Positions 63,982 through 64,000 of a stretch of DNA of 64,000 nt are shown piece after piece. The stretch is from Castellaniella sp. MT123 (GTDB lineage Bacteria > Pseudomonadota > Gammaproteobacteria > Burkholderiales > Burkholderiaceae_B): positions 1,240,001 to 1,304,000 of the forward strand of contig NZ_CP154879.1 in assembly GCF_039614765.1 (NCBI RefSeq). Reading direction: 5' to 3'. Below the pieces are notes generated by a model. The model did no database searches. It saw only the letters and a list, made by a program, of their open reading frames with translations, and had not been told where the DNA came from. Each line of letters starts with the position of its first letter. Position 1 is the first letter of the stretch. Made by a program: the position numbers and the translations under genes.

Positions 63982-64000
63982 ATGACGACACGTTCCCGCA
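63982..64000 (+). CDS. Start of a gene cut by the window edge
   Basis: ATG 63982 reads MTTRSR to the end of the window and is preceded by GGAG at a good distance (CTGGAGTTCTTGTC). Nothing more can be said. Confidence 0.35.

Noticed and set aside
1-64000. CRISPR array, insertion sequence or prophage.
   Set aside because: No regularly spaced repeats, no transposase and no phage structural genes were seen; the only mobile trace is the short remnant near tRNA-Asn.

Overview
The window is GC-rich, densely packed and carries only bacterial genes. The gene content and the order flhDC-motAB-cheAW-mcp-cheRBYZ-flhBAF beside flgNMA/flgBCDEFGHIJKL point to a betaproteobacterium of the order Burkholderiales, most likely Alcaligenaceae (Bordetella, Achromobacter or Castellaniella relatives). 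This placement rests on gene order and protein style; no database search was possible.

Layout. 0-31.4 kb is an almost continuous motility and chemotaxis locus. The master regulator flhDC (31.35-30.46 kb) leads, on the minus strand, into motAB, cheA, cheW, an MCP, cheR, cheB, cheY, cheZ, flhB, flhA and an unusually long flhF. A short plus-strand set (flgA, flgM, flgN; 13.5-15.2 kb) is divergent from the minus-strand rod, hook, ring and junction operon flgBCDEFGHIJ, which is followed by flgKL, a second MCP and a small lipoprotein. I found a good sigma-28 promoter in front of flgKL and a weaker one in front of flgM. 31.6-34.9 kb holds divergent glpD and glpK. 35-39.4 kb holds a TM2-domain protein, a lipoate-ligase-like protein, panD, a TPP riboswitch with a CytX-type transporter, and a short-form 6-phosphogluconate dehydrogenase. 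39.4-43.5 kb is a nitric oxide detoxification unit: quinol-type NorB divergent from NorR, with a sigma-54 promoter, an FNR-like box and three GGT-N7-ACC NorR sites between them. 43.6-50.3 kb carries an SbmA/YddA-type ABC exporter, a SirB2-like protein, a YeiH/YeiE pair, a patatin-like phospholipase and an EamA transporter. 50.3-55.2 kb is a MarR-controlled tripartite drug efflux operon (MarR, NodT-type outer membrane factor, EmrA, EmrB) with two identical 12-bp operator candidates.

55.3-56.7 kb is accessory-looking: tRNA-Asn, a strong terminator, a 43-codon frame resembling an integrase N-terminus, and a cold-shock gene with a TTG start and a roughly 400-base upstream region without a convincing protein. 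56.7-58.9 kb is a compact reductase, ring-cleavage dioxygenase and carboxylesterase operon reminiscent in logic of quinone detoxification operons. 58.9-63.7 kb is a stress-flavoured cluster: tandem universal stress protein, LOG-family nucleotide hydrolase, beta-CASP metallo-beta-lactamase (RNase-like), Hsp15, a small membrane protein that may be frameshifted, and a DUF488 protein.

No CRISPR array, rRNA or complete insertion sequence was seen. The most interesting points are the NO-responsive control region, the duplicated MarR operator, the roughly 400-residue C-terminal extension of FlhF, the unexplained cspA leader, the tRNA-Asn-adjacent remnant and the stress/RNA-processing cluster at the right end.
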